From Ananas comosus (Eukaryota; Streptophyta; Magnoliopsida; Poales; Bromeliaceae), in NCBI RefSeq assembly GCF_001540865.1, contig NW_017893410.1, forward strand, positions 1 to 64,000: DNA of 64,000 bases, read 5' to 3'. The first letter of the stretch is position 1; the number at the start of each line of letters is the position of its first letter. Positions 1-11,505 of the stretch are shown here, piece by piece. The position numbers and the translations under genes are program-made. The notes beneath the pieces are model-generated. The model did no database searches. It was not told the origin of the DNA and was given only the letters and a program-made list of their open reading frames with translations.

Positions 1-975
1 GTATTTTAATTTGGAGGTTGTTGGGATAGGAAAGGCTCCAAAGACAGAGAATTGCGACCCCTATGCAAGCTGAGGAAAATAGGAGAAAAAGAAAATGGGG
101 ACAAAAAAAATGGTCCCCAACCCGCCCTGCTCAAATTAAGGTGGTGACACCGCATCTGATAGAAGCACTTGTTTCTTTAAAGATTTAGAAATGCTACAGT
201 TTGTGAGATTTGTGTTGTGAGTATTTAAAAGGGAATTGATATTTTCATAATTTGATATTATTCGAACAGGTACATTGTATCCCGCTATAATATAGATTTT
301 TTTCTAGTATTAAAATTAGCTCTAAATTTTTTTTTTTTTTAAAAATAGACTTATGTTAGAACTCATATACTATTGTTTGGTTGGGGGTTAGGGGGTGGAA
401 TAATCCCTTAACCCTTATTTTATTTTCAAATATTTTTAAAAATAGGTGGGGTTAGCTAACCCCACCTCAAATGGGTTATCCCAGGTTAGCTAACCACATC
501 TAATCCCACCAAACCCCAAACAAACACTCACTATCCTTTTTATCCCACTTACTCTAACCAAACACTATTTTTCACTATTCTGGACTAACTCCAACCTCCA
601 ACCAAACACAAAAATACTCTAACCCCACCTCAACCCTAAACTTAACCCTATTCCTGAAATAACTAGTTTTTCCTTAACCCTAGCCCTGAAATAACTAGAT
701 TTGAGATTTAACATATGCAATACTAATATTCTGAATTATGAGGTTTAGTAGGCGTTGCATAAATTAAGGGAAGCCATGACAAGATTTGAGAGAGAGAGAG
801 GGAGAGAGTGTGTGTGGTGTGATTTTTTTTTGAAAAAAATAACGTATTATTCGCTTTATTCAATAAAAATATGAAATAGACTATATTAGTAAGACAACGG
901 GACTTAAGAAAAAAACAACAAATGGCAAAAAAAAAAACAAATACTAAAACCAAAAATAAAAATGAAAATTACAGT
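1..975. other. Gene-free AT-rich spacer
   Basis: I see no supportable coding exon here. The stretch holds C-rich tracts built on 'aaccaaac', a perfect palindrome at 444-467, and a GA-rich run near 790-820. Facing 'tttggttggggg' (about 375) and 'ctccaaccaaacac' (about 597-610) suggest a decayed inverted-repeat element over roughly 374-612, but I found no target-site duplication. Confidence 0.5.
444..467. repeat. 24 bp perfect palindrome
   Basis: The sequence from AGGTGGGGTTAG to CTAACCCCACCT is its own reverse complement without a spacer. It sits at the centre of the weak inverted-repeat structure at about 374-612 and may be the fold point of a MITE-like element. Confidence 0.7.
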
Positions 976-1347
976 TTACAGATAATGATATATCAACTGT
1001 CTTTCGTTACTACAAGGATCTTTCCAAAACTCTCTTAATTTACGAAGTTCGCTTAGGTTACGATTAATATTATTTTTTAAATTCTGAAATATTCTGTTGT
1101 TTTTTTCAGCCACACGAGCCACCGGACCACAAATAACCGTTAGAAAGTCTTTCCTCCTTTTGGTAGTGTCCGCCTGTATTCGACGATCTTTCCACAGATC
1201 TCCTATCGTCGTGTTGCTTAATATTGAATCAGGATTAGATAGAAAACGAAAAGATAAGTATCTGATACAAACATAATTCATGAATAGATGGCCTATAATC
1301 TTAAATTCAACCGCATAGATTGCACGTAATTTTGCTCCTCCTGCCAA
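976..1347 (-). pseudogene. Possible LINE reverse-transcriptase tail (relic)
   Basis: A 123-residue minus-strand reading frame contains a 'DLWKDRR' segment, then about 20 residues later 'VARVAEKNNRIFQN', then 'LREFWKDPC'. Plant LINE ORF2 proteins commonly end with a similar order, W..WR followed by W.iWkERNnRIF. Here the usual tryptophans of the second block are replaced (VARVAEK instead of a VAWxxWKE-type string). No upstream reverse-transcriptase core, second ORF or poly(A) tail is visible. It is most likely a short, decayed LINE fragment; a chance frame is the alternative. Confidence 0.35.
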
Positions 1348-1558
1348 TCTTTTTTTTGTGTGGTGAGATATTCTTGCTCCTTTATATCAGGTGTAGTGAG
1401 TTACAATTATTATATAACATACTCCATGAGTGCCCATGTGATTTGGGTCCTACTTTTTATTGCCTGCATCAATGGGAAAGAGAAACATCTCGTACTGTCA
1501 CCAGTAGAACTCCTAATCTACTGAGCAAGCTATGTCAGAAGCTATTTATCAATTATCT

Positions 1559-1985
1559 TTGGGAAAACTTCAAATACCCCCAACGTGGTTTCATACTTTT
1601 TTATTTTAGTACCATGTGATTTAACGTGTATTAAGTTAGAATCCTGTATTTTTGTATTTTCTCATTTTAGTACCCTGTGGTTTCAAGTATATCAAGTTAG
1701 TACCATATGGTTTCATTTTTATATCAAGTTAGTATCCTGTGATTTCAATTTTTTTTTTATTATCTATTTTGGAGTATATAATGTAACGAAATATTAAACC
1801 ACATGATACTAAAGTGAAAAAATACGAAACCACAGGGTACTAACTTGATACACTTGAAACCACATGGTACTAAAGTGAGAAAGTATGAAACCATATGGTG
1901 CTAACTTGATATACTTTAAATCGCAGGGTACTAAAATGAGAAAGTGCGAAACCACTTGGGGGATATTTGAAGTTTCTCCATTATC
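1559..1985. repeat. Foldback (long inverted repeat) element
   Basis: The left end reads 'gaaaacttcaaatacccc' and the right end, reverse-complemented, reads 'gagaaacttcaaatatccc'. The complementarity continues inward over most of both arms, so the DNA could fold into a long imperfect hairpin of about 200 bp per arm. Each arm also holds direct repeats of a unit close to 'taccatgtggtttcaag' followed by 'tatcaagttag'. There is no coding capacity. This is consistent with a non-autonomous foldback or MITE-type element; the family is not known to me. Confidence 0.65.
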
Positions 1986-2565
1986 TTTTTCCATGCATTT
2001 CCACAATTCCACAATGGCTCAGGTAGTTTTCTCTCACATTGGCTGTCAGCCTTGCTAAGAATCTTTGAGTTTGAATCAACATTTGTTGTACACTAATATA
2101 CAGTAGTTTATTTTATCGAACTTTATTAATCTGTTAATACTTAGAGTTCGAATCCAATCAAAATATAAGATTAAAGACACAGTTCATACACAAATTTACT
2201 GTAATAGCAATTTTAAGACAGCTAAGTTATAAAAAGGAAATTAAGGGCCAATTTGAAAAGTGCTATATTAGTGAAATGAGTTTCCATTGATTTTTTTCCT
2301 TTTTTTCAAAATTTGTATGCACCATTTATCATTACCATTTTAGTTAATATACTTCAAGCAATTCCCGTTACTATAAATTAAATAAAAGTTATTAGTTTAA
2401 ATTCTAAAGCCAAAAATATCGTTGGCGGGTTTAAGAACAAATTGGAAGATCAAATAGCAAAACTAAAATTTTAAAAGGTTGAATCGCCCATTCAAAATTG
2501 TTTATAAATCACATAAAGCTCTGTACATTCTTTTTAGGAGCAATCTATCTATTACTATATATAAA

Positions 2566-3225
2566 ACATATATAATATTTAATCATATTTTTTAAAAGCA
2601 GAATATATAAAAGTTACCTCAAATTTAAAATATTGAAAATTTTATTTAAATTATTATAAAATATATTAATTCTTAGTCAATAAATCTAATTGATTGACGA
2701 ATACAAAATATCTGTCACTTTTTTTTTATCTAAATTGTCCTCAAATAGTACGTATCAAATTTCACTTTTTATATGCATGTCATATCTTCTAATAACCGTC
2801 GCCCACATAATATCATATTTTATCACAAATAATATTCGCATATCTTAATTTTTTTTTCTCACACATAATATCCACCACCTATATAATATCCAATCACATA
2901 ATACATTCCGCATATATAATATTAAATTATTTTTTTTAAAGCAAAATATATAAAAGTTATCTCAAATTTACCTACTAATATTTAAAATTTTGGATATCTT
3001 ATTTAAATTATTATAAAAAATATTAACATATATAATATTTAATCATATTTTTTTAAAGGTGAATATATAAAAGTTATCTCAAATTTACCTACTAATATTT
3101 AAAATATTAAATATTTTTTAAAATTATTATAAAATATATTGATTCTTAATTATTAGATCTAATCTAATGATTGACGAATACAAAATATTTGTCACTTTTT
3201 TTTATCTAAATTGCCCTCAAATATA
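2566..3225. repeat. Direct repeat of about 190 bp
   Basis: A unit starting 'tatataatatttaatcat' and ending near 'tatctaaattgtcctcaa' occurs at about 2566-2752 and again at about 3030-3225, with a partial copy around 2920-3025. The copies differ by small substitutions and indels. They lie just inside the proposed 5' end of the Helitron-like element. Confidence 0.7.
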
Positions 3226-3689
3226 AATATAAAAATTATCTATCTGATATAATATAAACAAAAATTAGTAGGCACATATATAATATAAAATGAATTATTT
3301 TATAAGTAGCATTTATAGTATAATGTTCATTTTAATTTGTATTTTGGTCATTTAGTATTTTTTTCTGTAAAACTTATTGCAACAAAAAGCTGAGTTGCAC
3401 ATTGTGGAGAAAGTTTGCTGAAGAACTTTATACTTATAAACAAGTAGGGGATGAAGGCCCTGTCATAATTATAATGCAATGGTGGAAGATAAAAGACTTT
3501 GCAGGTATCTCATTTATTCAAATTTTGGATATTATTTATATTCTTAGTAATTATATTAATTATTATATATCTGTGGGCAACATAGGTACACGTAGTATAT
3601 CAAATTCTCTTTATGCAACCAAGATGATAACTTATGTTTGCCACGTGTCAAGCTCAAATATAAATTTTTTATTTTAGAAAAAAAAATTA

Positions 3690-5440
3690 GATTTTTTTAA
3701 AAAATAATATCTTTTATTATATAGAAAATCTACGTATTAAGCTCAAATTTTCTATTTTAGGGAATATTTCAAAGTTACCTATAATTATATTGTGCGGATA
3801 TTACTACTTGAAGGAATATGACTACTTTGGGGAAAATAAAATTAAATTTTTTAAGAAAATAGTATCTTTTACAATATTATTAAAAATCACATATAATTGA
3901 TGAAGGAGATTTTATTTCAAAGTCACCTATAATTATGTTGAGATATTTGAGAAATTCACGCGAAAGAATTGGCGGGTGCGGATATTACTGCTTTAGGAAA
4001 AATAATCTACGTGTCAAATTTAAATATAGATATTTTACTTTAGGAAAAGTAAAATTAGATTTTTTAAGAAAATAATACTTTAGGAAAAATAAAATTAGAT
4101 TTTTTTTAAGGAAATAATACTTTATGGAAAACAAAATTAGATTTTTAAGAAAATAATATCTTTTACTATATTATTAAAAATCACCTATAATGAATGAAAT
4201 TTTATACATAGGGAAAATAAAATTAGATTTTTTTAAGAAAATAATATCTTTTACTACATAGAAAATCTACATGTTAAACTCAAATACAGATTTTCTACTT
4301 TAGGAAAAATAAAATTAAATTTTTAAAGAAAATAATATCTTTTACTATATTATTAAAAATTACCTGTAATGAAGGAAATTTTATTTCAAAGTCACCTATA
4401 ATTATATTGAGATATTTAAGAAATTCACGGATATTACGTTGCGAAAGAATTGGCGGGTACAGATATTACGCATGAGAAGGAAAATATTTATCTTTATTCG
4501 GAAATAAATTACTACTTAGTTAATTATTTAAAATTATTAGTTGAAAATTACTGGATATAAAAATATTAGTAAAAAACGATAGAGACAATTTCCTAACGTG
4601 GCTTTCTATATGTTTTCCACGTGTCATCGTCTCTATTCTATTTACTATAATGATAGGTGGAGTAATAAAATATTTGAGAAATTCATAGATATTACGTTGT
4701 GAAAGAATTGACTGGTGCGGATATTACGCGTGAGAAGAAAAATATTTGAGAAACGCGTAGATAGAAAATATGATTTAAATGCGAGAGTAATATTGTCACA
4801 AAAATTAACAGATATTTTTATTTTCAATCATTAGATAAGATCTAATGGTAAAAAAATTAATATCTTTTGCTATATTATTAAAAATCACCTATAATGAAGG
4901 AGATTTTATTTCAAAATCATCTATAATTATGTTGAGATATTTTCAAAATTCACGGATATTATGTGGCAAAAAAATTGGCCGGTGCAGATATTATGCATGA
5001 GAAGAAAAATATTTATCTTTATTTGGGAATAAATTACTACTTAGTTAATTATTTGAAATGATTGGTTGAAAATTTCTGGACATAAAAATATTAGTAAAAA
5101 ATGATAGAGACATTTTTGGAAAGAGAAAAAATTAAAAATTCACGCTTTTCTAAAGAACTAATATCTTTTACTATATTATTAAAAATCACATATAATGAAG
5201 GAAATTTTATTTCAAAGTCATTGAGATATTTGAGAAATTTATGGATATTATGTTGCGAAAGAATTGGCGGTGCGGATATTACGCGTGAGAAGAAAAATAT
5301 TTATTTTTATTTGGGAATAAATTATTACTTATTTAATTATTTGAAATGATTGGTTGAAAATTTCTGGACATAAAAATATTAGTACAAAAAGGATAGAAAT
5401 ATTTTTGGAAAGAGAAAAAAATTTAAAATTCACATCACTC
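3690..5440. repeat. Degenerate tandem array inside the Helitron
   Basis: Blocks recur in the same order about four times (around 3840-4000, 4140-4600, 4850-5150 and 5155-5440). The marker strings are 'ataatatcttttactat', 'aaaatcacctataat', 'attggcgggtgcggat', 'attacgcgtgagaagaaa' and 'attacta(c)ttagttaatt'. Units vary from about 150 to 450 bp through internal deletions. The reverse complement of the same unit occurs at about 63480-63765. No coding capacity. Confidence 0.7.
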
Positions 5441-6044
5441 CTGTAATTTTTTTCGCTCTTAAATATTGATGCTTTAAAATAGAACATATTATTTCCCTGT
5501 TACTTCTGTAATTTTCATTTCGTAATTTTTTTCCCTACTGTCACTCCTGTAACTTTTCATCTTCATGCAACAAAGTTTTTTCTTTATATTTTTTGGAAAA
5601 TCAACATCTATATATTTTTGAATCTTAAAAGTGACAGTAGAAACATAATATATGTGTGCTTACTCTAATGTGTGTCAAATATTAAAGTTTAGTTGATCTC
5701 ATTATATGCTTAAATATTAATGTCATTTGTAATTTTTCATATCAATTTTAGTTATTATTTTATTTCGCACATCAATATGTAAATGTAAATTGTTTTGTAC
5801 ACCAATTCATAGATAATAGAGCAGGATTGAATTTTGCATTTTAGTTGAATATTTATTTTGGTCCAAATTTTTTTTTCTCTAGCTTGTGTAACTTAATATG
5901 TACTATAATTAAGATTGATAGTATATTTTTTTATTTATTAAAAAATATAAAATTAATTAGAAATTTTTTTTATTATCATCACATAATAATTTTTATTATT
6001 CTATATTATTATATTAGCCGTGCATCGCACGGGTGAAAATCTAG

Positions 6045-6986
6045 TTGCTTATATATTTCTGGAAAGTTTCCGACTTTCTGATTTATCACTTTTAGAAGAC
6101 TAATATTAAAATTAATCTTTTAATGTTTCAAGTTATTTCAAATATACCCTATAGTTAAATTTCTATTAGTACACGGTTAGTAACAGCCGTTATCTCTATA
6201 AAGTAATTATTTTATCATTTCAAATATAATCTTCTATCATCACCAACTTTTTTCATTTGTCCTTAAGTTAGGGACAAAATAAGTACTTTATTTTTTAATC
6301 TTTTCAAATATATTCTTTTATCATCACAGACTTTTCTTATTTGCCATTAAATTAAGGGCGAAAAAATATTTTAATTTTTTTAAAACTCTGATAAATATGT
6401 AACTCACGTTTAACTCGAGATAACTTAACGGGTGGTAACTGCGGAGGTATATTTGAATTACGGAAGAACATATGAGGGGTATATTTGAAAAAAAAGAGAG
6501 GATAAATTAGATATTTTTGAAGTTTTGAAGAGTATATGGGCAATTATCCTTTTTTATAAAAAATCTCACTGTATTGGCAACTATTGGGATTACAGAGGGA
6601 TTGTGTTATGTGCGGTGAGAAAGTGCAATAGGAAAATATCATTATTGTTTTCGTACGTAATATTATGTTTCGCATATTACAATATATTTTCTACTAGTGT
6701 CGTATGAATCTCAATACTAAAATAAGCCTTAGTACACTCCATACCATAGGCCTTGCCGAGCTATTTTTGGCACAATAAAAGAGTTCAAAGAATTTAGCAA
6801 CGACTTTTCAACCCGGCTAAAGGGTATTCCCGTAATTTGACGGTGTATGGATTCTCGCGCTCAGTCGAGCTACGATAAAAGCACACCAATCTCCTCTCGC
6901 TTCTCCATCCCCTCCTCTTCTACTCTGTTGAGCTGCGAATATATGCAGCTCTTCTCTGTTATCCCATCATCTTATCATCCAACTCA
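6045..6986. other. Spacer upstream of the FT-like gene
   Basis: AT-rich sequence with no supportable exon. From about 6830 the composition rises towards 50% GC and includes a CCAAT motif near 6885 and CT-rich runs, which suits a core-promoter or upstream regulatory region for the gene starting at 7106. Confidence 0.4.
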
Positions 6987-7000
6987 CTCTATATAAACCC
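6987..7000 (+). promoter_or_regulatory. TATA box of the FT-like gene
   Basis: The sequence 'ctctatataaaccc' is a strong plant TATA box about 110 nt upstream of the ATG at 7106. The leader in between holds a (TA)n run (about 7043-7083) and a (GA)n run ending ten bases before the ATG. Confidence 0.6.
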
Positions 7001-7042
7001 TTTTTCTAATTTCATTCAACAAGCTAGTTAATTTCATTGCTC

Positions 7043-7097
7043 TATATATATATATACATATATATATCGATATATATATATATAGAGAGAGAGAGAG
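7043..7097. repeat. (TA)n/(GA)n microsatellite in the 5' leader
   Basis: An imperfect TA-dinucleotide run is followed directly by (GA)n. It lies between the TATA box and the start codon of the FT-like gene, so length changes would alter the 5' UTR. Confidence 0.85.
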
Positions 7098-7105
7098 TTA
7101 GCACA

Positions 7106-10100
7106 ATGACCACTGATTCTTTGGCTTTAGACCATGTTCTAGGGGACGTATTGGAGCCATTTCGTAGGACGGTTTCTCTTAGGATCTCCTACAGTAACAG
7201 GACAATGGTTAATGGCATGGACCTTCGACCGTCGGCCGTCGCGATCAAACCTAGGGTTGAGATCGGCGGCGCCGGCTTCCGAGTGTCTTACACACTAGTG
7301 AGTTTATCTTACAGAATCCATTTTGGTACAATCAAGTATAAAATTAATACTATCACACCGTTATCTAACAGCTTAAACTTTTAAAGTCGCCAGTTATTTC
7401 GCACATTTGATCTTACTACTTCTTGTGGGCGAAAAAATAGAGAATGGAGGAAGGTAGGAAGATGGGAGGAGTGGGGAGGATGAAAGGAAGGGGAAACATG
7501 AGAGACAGAGAGACAGAGAGACAGAGAGGCTACCAAGAGAAGATTGGGTCTACTGGGATGCCCACAGTGAGATTTTAGATTGGTGGGAAGCGACTATCTA
7601 ATTTTTTAAAAAAATTAATTTCACTAACTGTTTTTATTTTTTTATTTTAGTTGTTTATTAGTTGCAAGAAATTATTGCGCGGCATCCGGTGCATTCATAC
7701 ATTCCAACACTGCATCTTTATTTGTCAACCTTTAAAAACTTTAGATTGTTCGGACGCGACTATCTAATTTTTAAAAATTTTAATTCTACTAACTATTTTT
7801 TATTTTTCTTATTTTAGTTGTTTATTAGTTGCAAGAAATTATTGCGTGCATGTATCCAGTGTATTAATATATTCGAACACTGCACCTATTTTTGGTCACT
7901 CATCACATTTGATAGTTTATCGCTGCCGTCCAATAAATTATAATTTTTTTACTTGACGAAAATTAAGATGCATTTATTTACCTAAAATTAAACTCAAGTA
8001 TGGTGTAAGGAATATTTGAATTCACCTGGTGCAAACAGCTATTTGTAAAAGCAGCTAAATCAAGTTATTTAAAAACTCAGGCAATAAAAGTCAAAAATTT
8101 TAAGAGTTGGATAGTTATTCCCGAACGACCTAAAATTTAAGTCATTTTTATATAATTTCATCTATTTTTTAAGTTCTGTTCTTTTCTCAGTTTTGTATTT
8201 TATTTTTTTATTTTTTTGGGTCCTGTTTTTAACCTCATTTTGCGCCCCATCCCCTACCTCGAACACCCCGGCCGTTCTTCTTCTTGGAACCTTTTTAATT
8301 TATTTTGCTACATCCAGTGAGGATTCTTGAACTTTGTTGATGTTGATGAATCTTTTGGATGCTTACTTTTCGAGCCGCTGCAGAGATGCCCCAGGTCCTA
8401 TCTTTCTTTCTTTGGCTTTGCTTTGCTTTCCTTTTCTTTTCCACAACCCCCCCCATCTCTCTCTCTCTCTCTCTCTCTCTCCTGGGCCTAGTACTCTTTT
8501 CTCCTCTTTTTTCGGTCCGCTCCTCTGCTTTCTTTACCGCAGGAAAGACCATTGGAAAACCATATGTATCGTCCGTCATGCATTACTAATACAGTAGCAT
8601 GAAAAATAAAAAAATTAAATCATAAAAAAAATGCAAAATGCAAAAAAATTTATATGGTTCGATAATTATCTATTATGTATGCGAAGAAAATAAATGTACG
8701 CATTTACATCTTATATGTTCTTTTTTTTATCATAATTAAGAAGGCTAAATTAGAAAAATATAAAAAATATCTGATCAAATTTTTTATGCCGTTGCTTTGA
8801 AATATCTGGACTGTCAAATAAATGGTTGAGCACCTTCACTCCGCTGCGGACTTTGATCTCCATTCTGCATGCGAGGCCGCCTCTCTCTTACCTTCGTACG
8901 GCCACACAACGCCCTGTATTAATTAGCCTGACCTACCGACCGTCCCTAAAGCAAGTAGCAAAGGATTTGGTGGTTGGCATCCGAGACCCAAGTTCGAATC
9001 CTAATTGATTCATATTTCCAGCTAAGTTTATTTCTAAATGAAATAAACGAAGCAGGGTAGCGTACTACATATCTCTCAAAAAAAAAAAAAAAAATTAGGG
9101 CCTGACGTGATGCTATATTCATTTGGCCGCAGGCACACGTTTCATGGTACCTGCTCTATGAGTAATTATTACATATTGATATTACTAGGGATATATAAGC
9201 AAAGTAGTCCGACTATTAACATATTTTTTTGTAAAATCACCAACCAACTTATAGTTTATAATTGTTTTATTATTAGATGTTTTTTGTCATCATTTTTATC
9301 TATTCAAATGGATAATACTATTCAACGTAACTATCTACTCAATTAAAAAATTGCACTATCGTTCCAAACTGTGCCATTCTTATAATCAATGGGATTGAGA
9401 AGTCCAGTAAGCAAGTTAAAAACTCACATGTAGTATAGGTATATAAGTAGTATAGTAGCTATATCATATACATTATAGGCTATATATAATGATAAAAATT
9501 GCATTAGTTTGGAGACCAGTTAAAGTCGACCAGTGTTAATTATACTCGTGCTCTTAACTCTTTACCTTATGAAGATAAAGTTCTAGTTCAGTAATCAGTA
9601 ACGTACTTTCTACCAATAGAAATCTACTTGATATTCTATTTAATTATCTTATAGACCGAATTTACATGCATAATAACAAAAGAGGGCAATTTTTTTAAAC
9701 ACTTTCTCTCCGTTCTCACCTTTGCATCTTCTCTCATCGCTGCCCCTTTACCAACTCCTTCCCCTTCTCACTCCGACGATGATCCTCCGCCCCCTTCTCT
9801 TCGCTTCCCTCTCGTCCATTCGAGATGAAGTACTCATCTCCTTACACATTTGTGTTTTTTTTTTTTTTTTGATTTTTTGAGAGATAGGTAGCATGCTACC
9901 CATTTCGTTTTAGAAATAAACTTAACTAGAAATGTGAATCAACTAGGATTCGAACTTGGATCTCGAATATCAACCACCAAACCCTTTTACACATTATTTG
10001 TTGACTTATATCCTAGTATTTTAGATTGAGTAATGGAGATTAAGCAATGCGCAGTATGTATCCATCTGCTCCATCTAATTCTACCGTATCCGCTTTTTCT

Positions 10101-11392
10101 CTACCCTCCTTAGCGGACGCATCCATAAGATCTATAAGCCCTTTAAACGAGTTAAAATTGTGTACTTGTATTATCCCTTTAAATGAATTGCGTAAGAAAT
10201 CACCGTGTTACAGTAAGCAAATATTAATTACTTTATTGCATGTTCAAATATTTAAATCTTTCTCAATATATATACACACAATACATATGGTTAGATTTTG
10301 TTTCCTTGATTTTGTAAAGGTGATGGTGGATCCTGATGCCCCAAACCCCAGCAGTCCCACACTGAGGGAGTACTTGCACTGGTGAGCTCTGAATGTAATA
10401 ATGCAGGTGTTCTTCTTATTGAGATGAGACCAAGTTGTACTAATCTTTTGAATATCTACAGGATGGTGACTGATATTCCCGCAACAACAGATGCAAGCTT
10501 TGGTGAGTTATTCATCTCTGCTTCTGGTAAATATGATCGATGATGATATGCACTTTGTTGCGAGTATTAACTAATTCTGAGGGTAAGACATGCATGGCAA
10601 GAAGAGAAGTACCCACGTGCCACTTTTGTTTAGTTTTTAAAATAACTTCTCTACTGTATAAAAATTAAAAACTTCAAAAGTTACATATTTGGTTAATTAA
10701 AAATCTAAAGACTTTGAAACCAAACCAGAGTTAAATAAGCTTTCTAATTCCAATTGTAAATTACTTAATCCAGAAAATATTTTCTCTTGTCATTAAACCA
10801 AGAAACGAAATATTTGAGTGTTGCAGATGTAGTAATGTTTTAGGTTATTAATTAATAATCTTTTTTCCTACTACACAAGGAACAACTAAGTTTAGGATCA
10901 TACTCCAGAAACTAAACACTTAAATTAATATTCCTATTGTGATATTGTAATCAGGCCAAATTTTACAAAACATAACCACAAACATGATCAGCAACCATGA
11001 GTACACTCTCCGACCATTGTATTAGCAGAATCTCGAACGAAACATAACTATAAGCAATACGATGATCACCGAAATCAAATTGGCCGCAGCTCCAAATACA
11101 GCTGTACAGTTTTGTAGCAGTAATAACCCATTGATCACAAATTGCAACAATCTCAGGCCGGGAGATTGTGCGCTACGAGAGCCCACAGCCGGCGATGGGG
11201 ATCCACAGGCTCGCATTCGTGCTCTACCAGCAGCGCAGTCGCCAGATGGCTTTCGTCCCTCTGATGCGCGAAAACTTCTGCACGAGCAACTTCGCACACC
11301 AGCATAACTTGGGCTCGCCTGTCGCGGCTGCGTACTTCAACTGCCAGAGGGAGTCGGGCTCCGGCGGTAGGAGGTTTCGGCAAGCGAAGTAA
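7106..11392 (+). CDS. FLOWERING LOCUS T-like PEBP protein, 176 aa
   Basis: Exons 7106-7297, 10320-10381, 10462-10502 and 11157-11392. The 62 nt and 41 nt middle exons are the conserved FT/TFL1 sizes. FT proteins are mobile flowering signals that act with 14-3-3 and FD-type bZIP factors. The PEBP pocket motifs are present: DPDAP (68-72), LHW (83-85) and GIHR (113-116). Tyr82 of REYLHW matches the FT-type Tyr85 of Arabidopsis rather than the TFL1 histidine. The external loop is unusual: Phe131, Leu134, Met135 and Glu137 stand where Arabidopsis FT has Tyr134, Gly137, Trp138 and Gln140, and the usual LYN/IYN triad reads QHN (147-149). Changes at 134, 137 and 138 also mark the sugar beet flowering repressor BvFT1, so this may be an antagonist or a diverged paralog rather than a florigen. 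The start was chosen as the first in-frame ATG. Intron 1 is 3.0 kb with two SINEs. Confidence 0.93.
7580..7890. repeat. Local tandem duplication in FT-like intron 1
   Basis: Two copies of a ~150 bp unit, about 7585-7735 and 7745-7888, share 'gcgactatctaatttttt', 'ttattttagttgtttatt', 'agttgcaagaaattattg' and 'aacactgca'. They differ at scattered sites. No TIR or poly(A) marks them as a transposon. Confidence 0.75.
8455..8481. repeat. (CT)n microsatellite
   Basis: A CT-dinucleotide run in intron 1 of the FT-like gene, next to a short C tract. Confidence 0.85.
8937..9094 (+). mobile_element. tRNA-derived SINE, copy 1
   Basis: It starts 'cgaccgtccctaaagcaag', has a box-A-like 'aagcaagtagcaaagg' and a box-B-like 'agttcgaatcc', a tRNA-unrelated body ('gctaagtttatttctaaat') and an A17 tail. 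The flanks share only a short 'gcctgac', so the target-site duplication is weak. It lies in intron 1 of the FT-like gene, sense orientation. Confidence 0.85.
9855..9985 (-). mobile_element. tRNA-derived SINE, copy 2 (5'-truncated)
   Basis: On the minus strand it has the box-B-like 'ggattcgaacttgg' (shown on +), the shared body and a poly(A) tail, seen as a T run at about 9855-9870. The box A end is missing. The flanks share 'ttacacatt', a plausible short target-site duplication. It is the second SINE in intron 1 of the FT-like gene, antisense to the gene. Confidence 0.75.
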
Positions 11393-11505
11393 GCAACGAG
11401 TAAGCGTGAGATAGACTGGAAAATATTTCGTCTACTTATAACGGCAAGCGAAGTAAGCAACGAGTAAGCGTGAGATAGAGTGGAAATATTTCGTCTACTT
11501 ATAAC
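11378..11505. repeat. 64 bp tandem duplication over the FT-like stop codon
   Basis: A unit starting 'cggcaagcgaagtaagcaac' and ending 'tcgtctacttata' occurs at 11378-11441 and again at 11442-11505. The copies differ by one C/G change and one A indel. Copy 1 holds the last residues and the TAA stop (11390-11392); copy 2 lies wholly in the 3' UTR. Confidence 0.92.

Larger units (their letters stand above)
2544..6044 (+). mobile_element. Helitron-like element, non-autonomous (copy 1)
   Basis: The 3' end has Helitron hallmarks: a hairpin at 6018-6032 (CCGTGC, 3-nt loop, GCACGG), 12 nt of spacer, then CTAG at 6041-6044, followed by host T. The proposed 5' end is TC at 2544 (TCTATCTATTACTATATATA), preceded by host A, as expected for insertion between A and T. 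The 3' end is well supported; the 5' end is inference. No Rep/helicase coding region is present, so the element would be non-autonomous. It contains a ~190 bp direct repeat (2566-3225) and a degenerate tandem array (3690-5440). Its last ~600 bp match the minus strand of 62794-63440. Confidence 0.65.

Noticed and set aside
3690..5440. CRISPR-like array, because of spaced repeats
   Set aside because: Repeats and spacers are irregular in length and all part of a degenerate tandem unit in plant Helitron DNA.
7037..7105. In-frame extension of the FT-like protein upstream of 7106 (an Ile/Tyr-rich stretch)
   Set aside because: It translates the TA/GA microsatellite of the leader, starts without an ATG, and FT proteins begin close to the chosen Met.
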